This document shows positions 63,527-64,000 of a stretch of DNA of 64,000 nucleotides, piece after piece; position 1 is the first letter of the stretch; each line of letters begins with the position of its first letter. The stretch is from NCBI GenBank assembly GCA_963770485.1, contig CAVYPX010000014.1, positions 186,001 through 250,000 of the forward strand, in the 5' to 3' direction. Below the pieces are notes generated by a model. The model did no database searches and was not told the DNA's origin. It saw only the letters and a list, made by a program, of their open reading frames with translations. Made by a program: the position numbers and the translations under genes. The DNA comes from CAVVEC01 sp963770485 (GTDB taxonomy: Bacteria > Acidobacteriota > Terriglobia > Terriglobales > Acidobacteriaceae).

Positions 63527-63913
63527 TTATGTTTTTGCTGTCGCCTTCTTCTTCTGCGCGACCGTGCCTTTGCGCGGACCCTTGCGGGTTCGCGCATTCG
63601 TGTGCGTGCGCTGTCCACGGACCGGCAGGTTCCGGCGATGGCGGTAGCCGCGATAGGATCCGATTTCGATGAGCCGCTTGATGTTCATCGAAACTTCCTT
63701 GCGCAGATCGCCTTCCACCATCCCCTCGGACTCGATAACCTGGCGAATGCGGTTGACCTCATCCTCACCCAGATCCTGAACCTTCTTCATCGGGTCCACT
63801 TTGGCCTGATCGAGGATGCGCGCGGAACGCGGATTTCCAATTCCATAGATATAAGTGAGCGCGATCACCACATGCTTGTTACGCGGTAGATCGACGCCTG
63901 CAATACGTGCCAT
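63527..63913 (-). CDS. rpsM: 30S ribosomal protein S13
   Basis: 128 residues, starting MARIAGVDLPRNKHVVIALT and including YIYGIGNPRSARIL, YRGYRHRRNLPVRGQRTHTN and a basic tail. CAGGAG lies before the ATG. It contacts the P-site tRNA and forms the head bridge. Confidence 0.98.
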   Translation of the reverse strand: MARIAGVDLPRNKHVVIALTYIYGIGNPRSARILDQAKVDPMKKVQDLGEDEVNRIRQVIESEGMVEGDLRKEVSMNIKRLIEIGSYRGYRHRRNLPVRGQRTHTNARTRKGPRKGTVAQKKKATAKT

Positions 63914-63951
63914 AGTGCTCCTGTTCCCGGAACGCGCCGCTGCTGCGCGTC

Positions 63952-64000
63952 TTATCCCTGACGTTGCTTATGCTTGGAATTCTCGCAGATCACCCGCACC
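63952..64000 (-). CDS. rpmJ: 50S ribosomal protein L36, C-terminal end (cut by window edge)
   Basis: The minus-strand frame entering from the right edge reads VRVICENSKHKQRQG followed by a stop, the invariant end of L36 with its last zinc ligands (cysteine and histidine). Upstream of rpsM in the usual order, with about 38 bases between. Confidence 0.9.
   Translation of the reverse strand, partial: VRVICENSKHKQRQG

Overview
This window looks like chromosomal DNA of an acidobacterium, probably class Terriglobia. That is an inference from the reading frames, not a database match. The clues are a VWFA-related protein of the type expanded in Acidobacteria, a DUF6677-like membrane protein, paired zinc-ribbon and LolA-like hypothetical proteins, GC-rich coding sequence, and many short word-repeat palindromes in the spaces between genes. 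No rRNA, tRNA, CRISPR array or replication origin was recognised. The only transposon trace is the end of a transposase at the left edge.

Layout. 1-0.3 kb: transposase tail. 0.6-9.3 kb, all minus strand: a nitrogen/carbon cluster of COG2403 GTPase, ornithine carbamoyltransferase, carbamate kinase, an aspartate-carbamoyltransferase-like protein with altered active-site residues and two frameshifts, ornithine aminotransferase and malic enzyme. It is interrupted by a four-helix-bundle gene lying between inverted heptamer repeats. 9.7-14.5 kb: a signalling block with a CHASE3/PAS histidine kinase, a NarL-type regulator, a receiver-only protein and a Crp/Fnr regulator. Two identical-architecture 18-bp dyads lie in front of the last two. 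15-24 kb: threonine dehydrogenase, a MazF-like toxin-antitoxin pair, chorismate synthase, def-fmt-rsmB, a PASTA protein and a frameshifted recQ. 24-31 kb: penicillin-binding protein 1A, M20 and M28 peptidases, a LolA-like protein, an HNH nuclease, a ComF-like protein and a zinc ribbon. 31.5-40.5 kb: OPT transporter, YggS, YggU (frameshifted), a POT-like MFS transporter, an AlkD-like protein, an M24 peptidase, small membrane proteins and a double-GNAT protein. 40.7-44.8 kb: a membrane-fused spermidine-synthase-like protein and a GT39-type glycosyltransferase. 44.9-52.4 kb, minus strand: rimP-nusA-infB-DUF503-rbfA-nrnA translation/RNA cluster. 52.5-60.1 kb: VWFA protein, secreted glycosidase, guaB, VanZ-like protein and small membrane proteins. 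60.2-64 kb, minus strand: rpmJ-rpsM-rpsK-rpsD-rpoA-rplQ, closed by a strong terminator.

The features that ordinary annotation does not explain are: (1) the carbamoyl-phosphate cluster with a non-canonical transcarbamylase and a COG2403 GTPase; (2) the family of intergenic palindromes built from short repeated words, one of which encloses a four-helix-bundle gene; (3) the ACTAGG-N6-CCTAGT dyads in the signalling block; and (4) several single-base frameshifts (pyrB-like, four-helix bundle, recQ, yggU) whose flanking reading frames are otherwise intact. These last may be assembly errors or real lesions.
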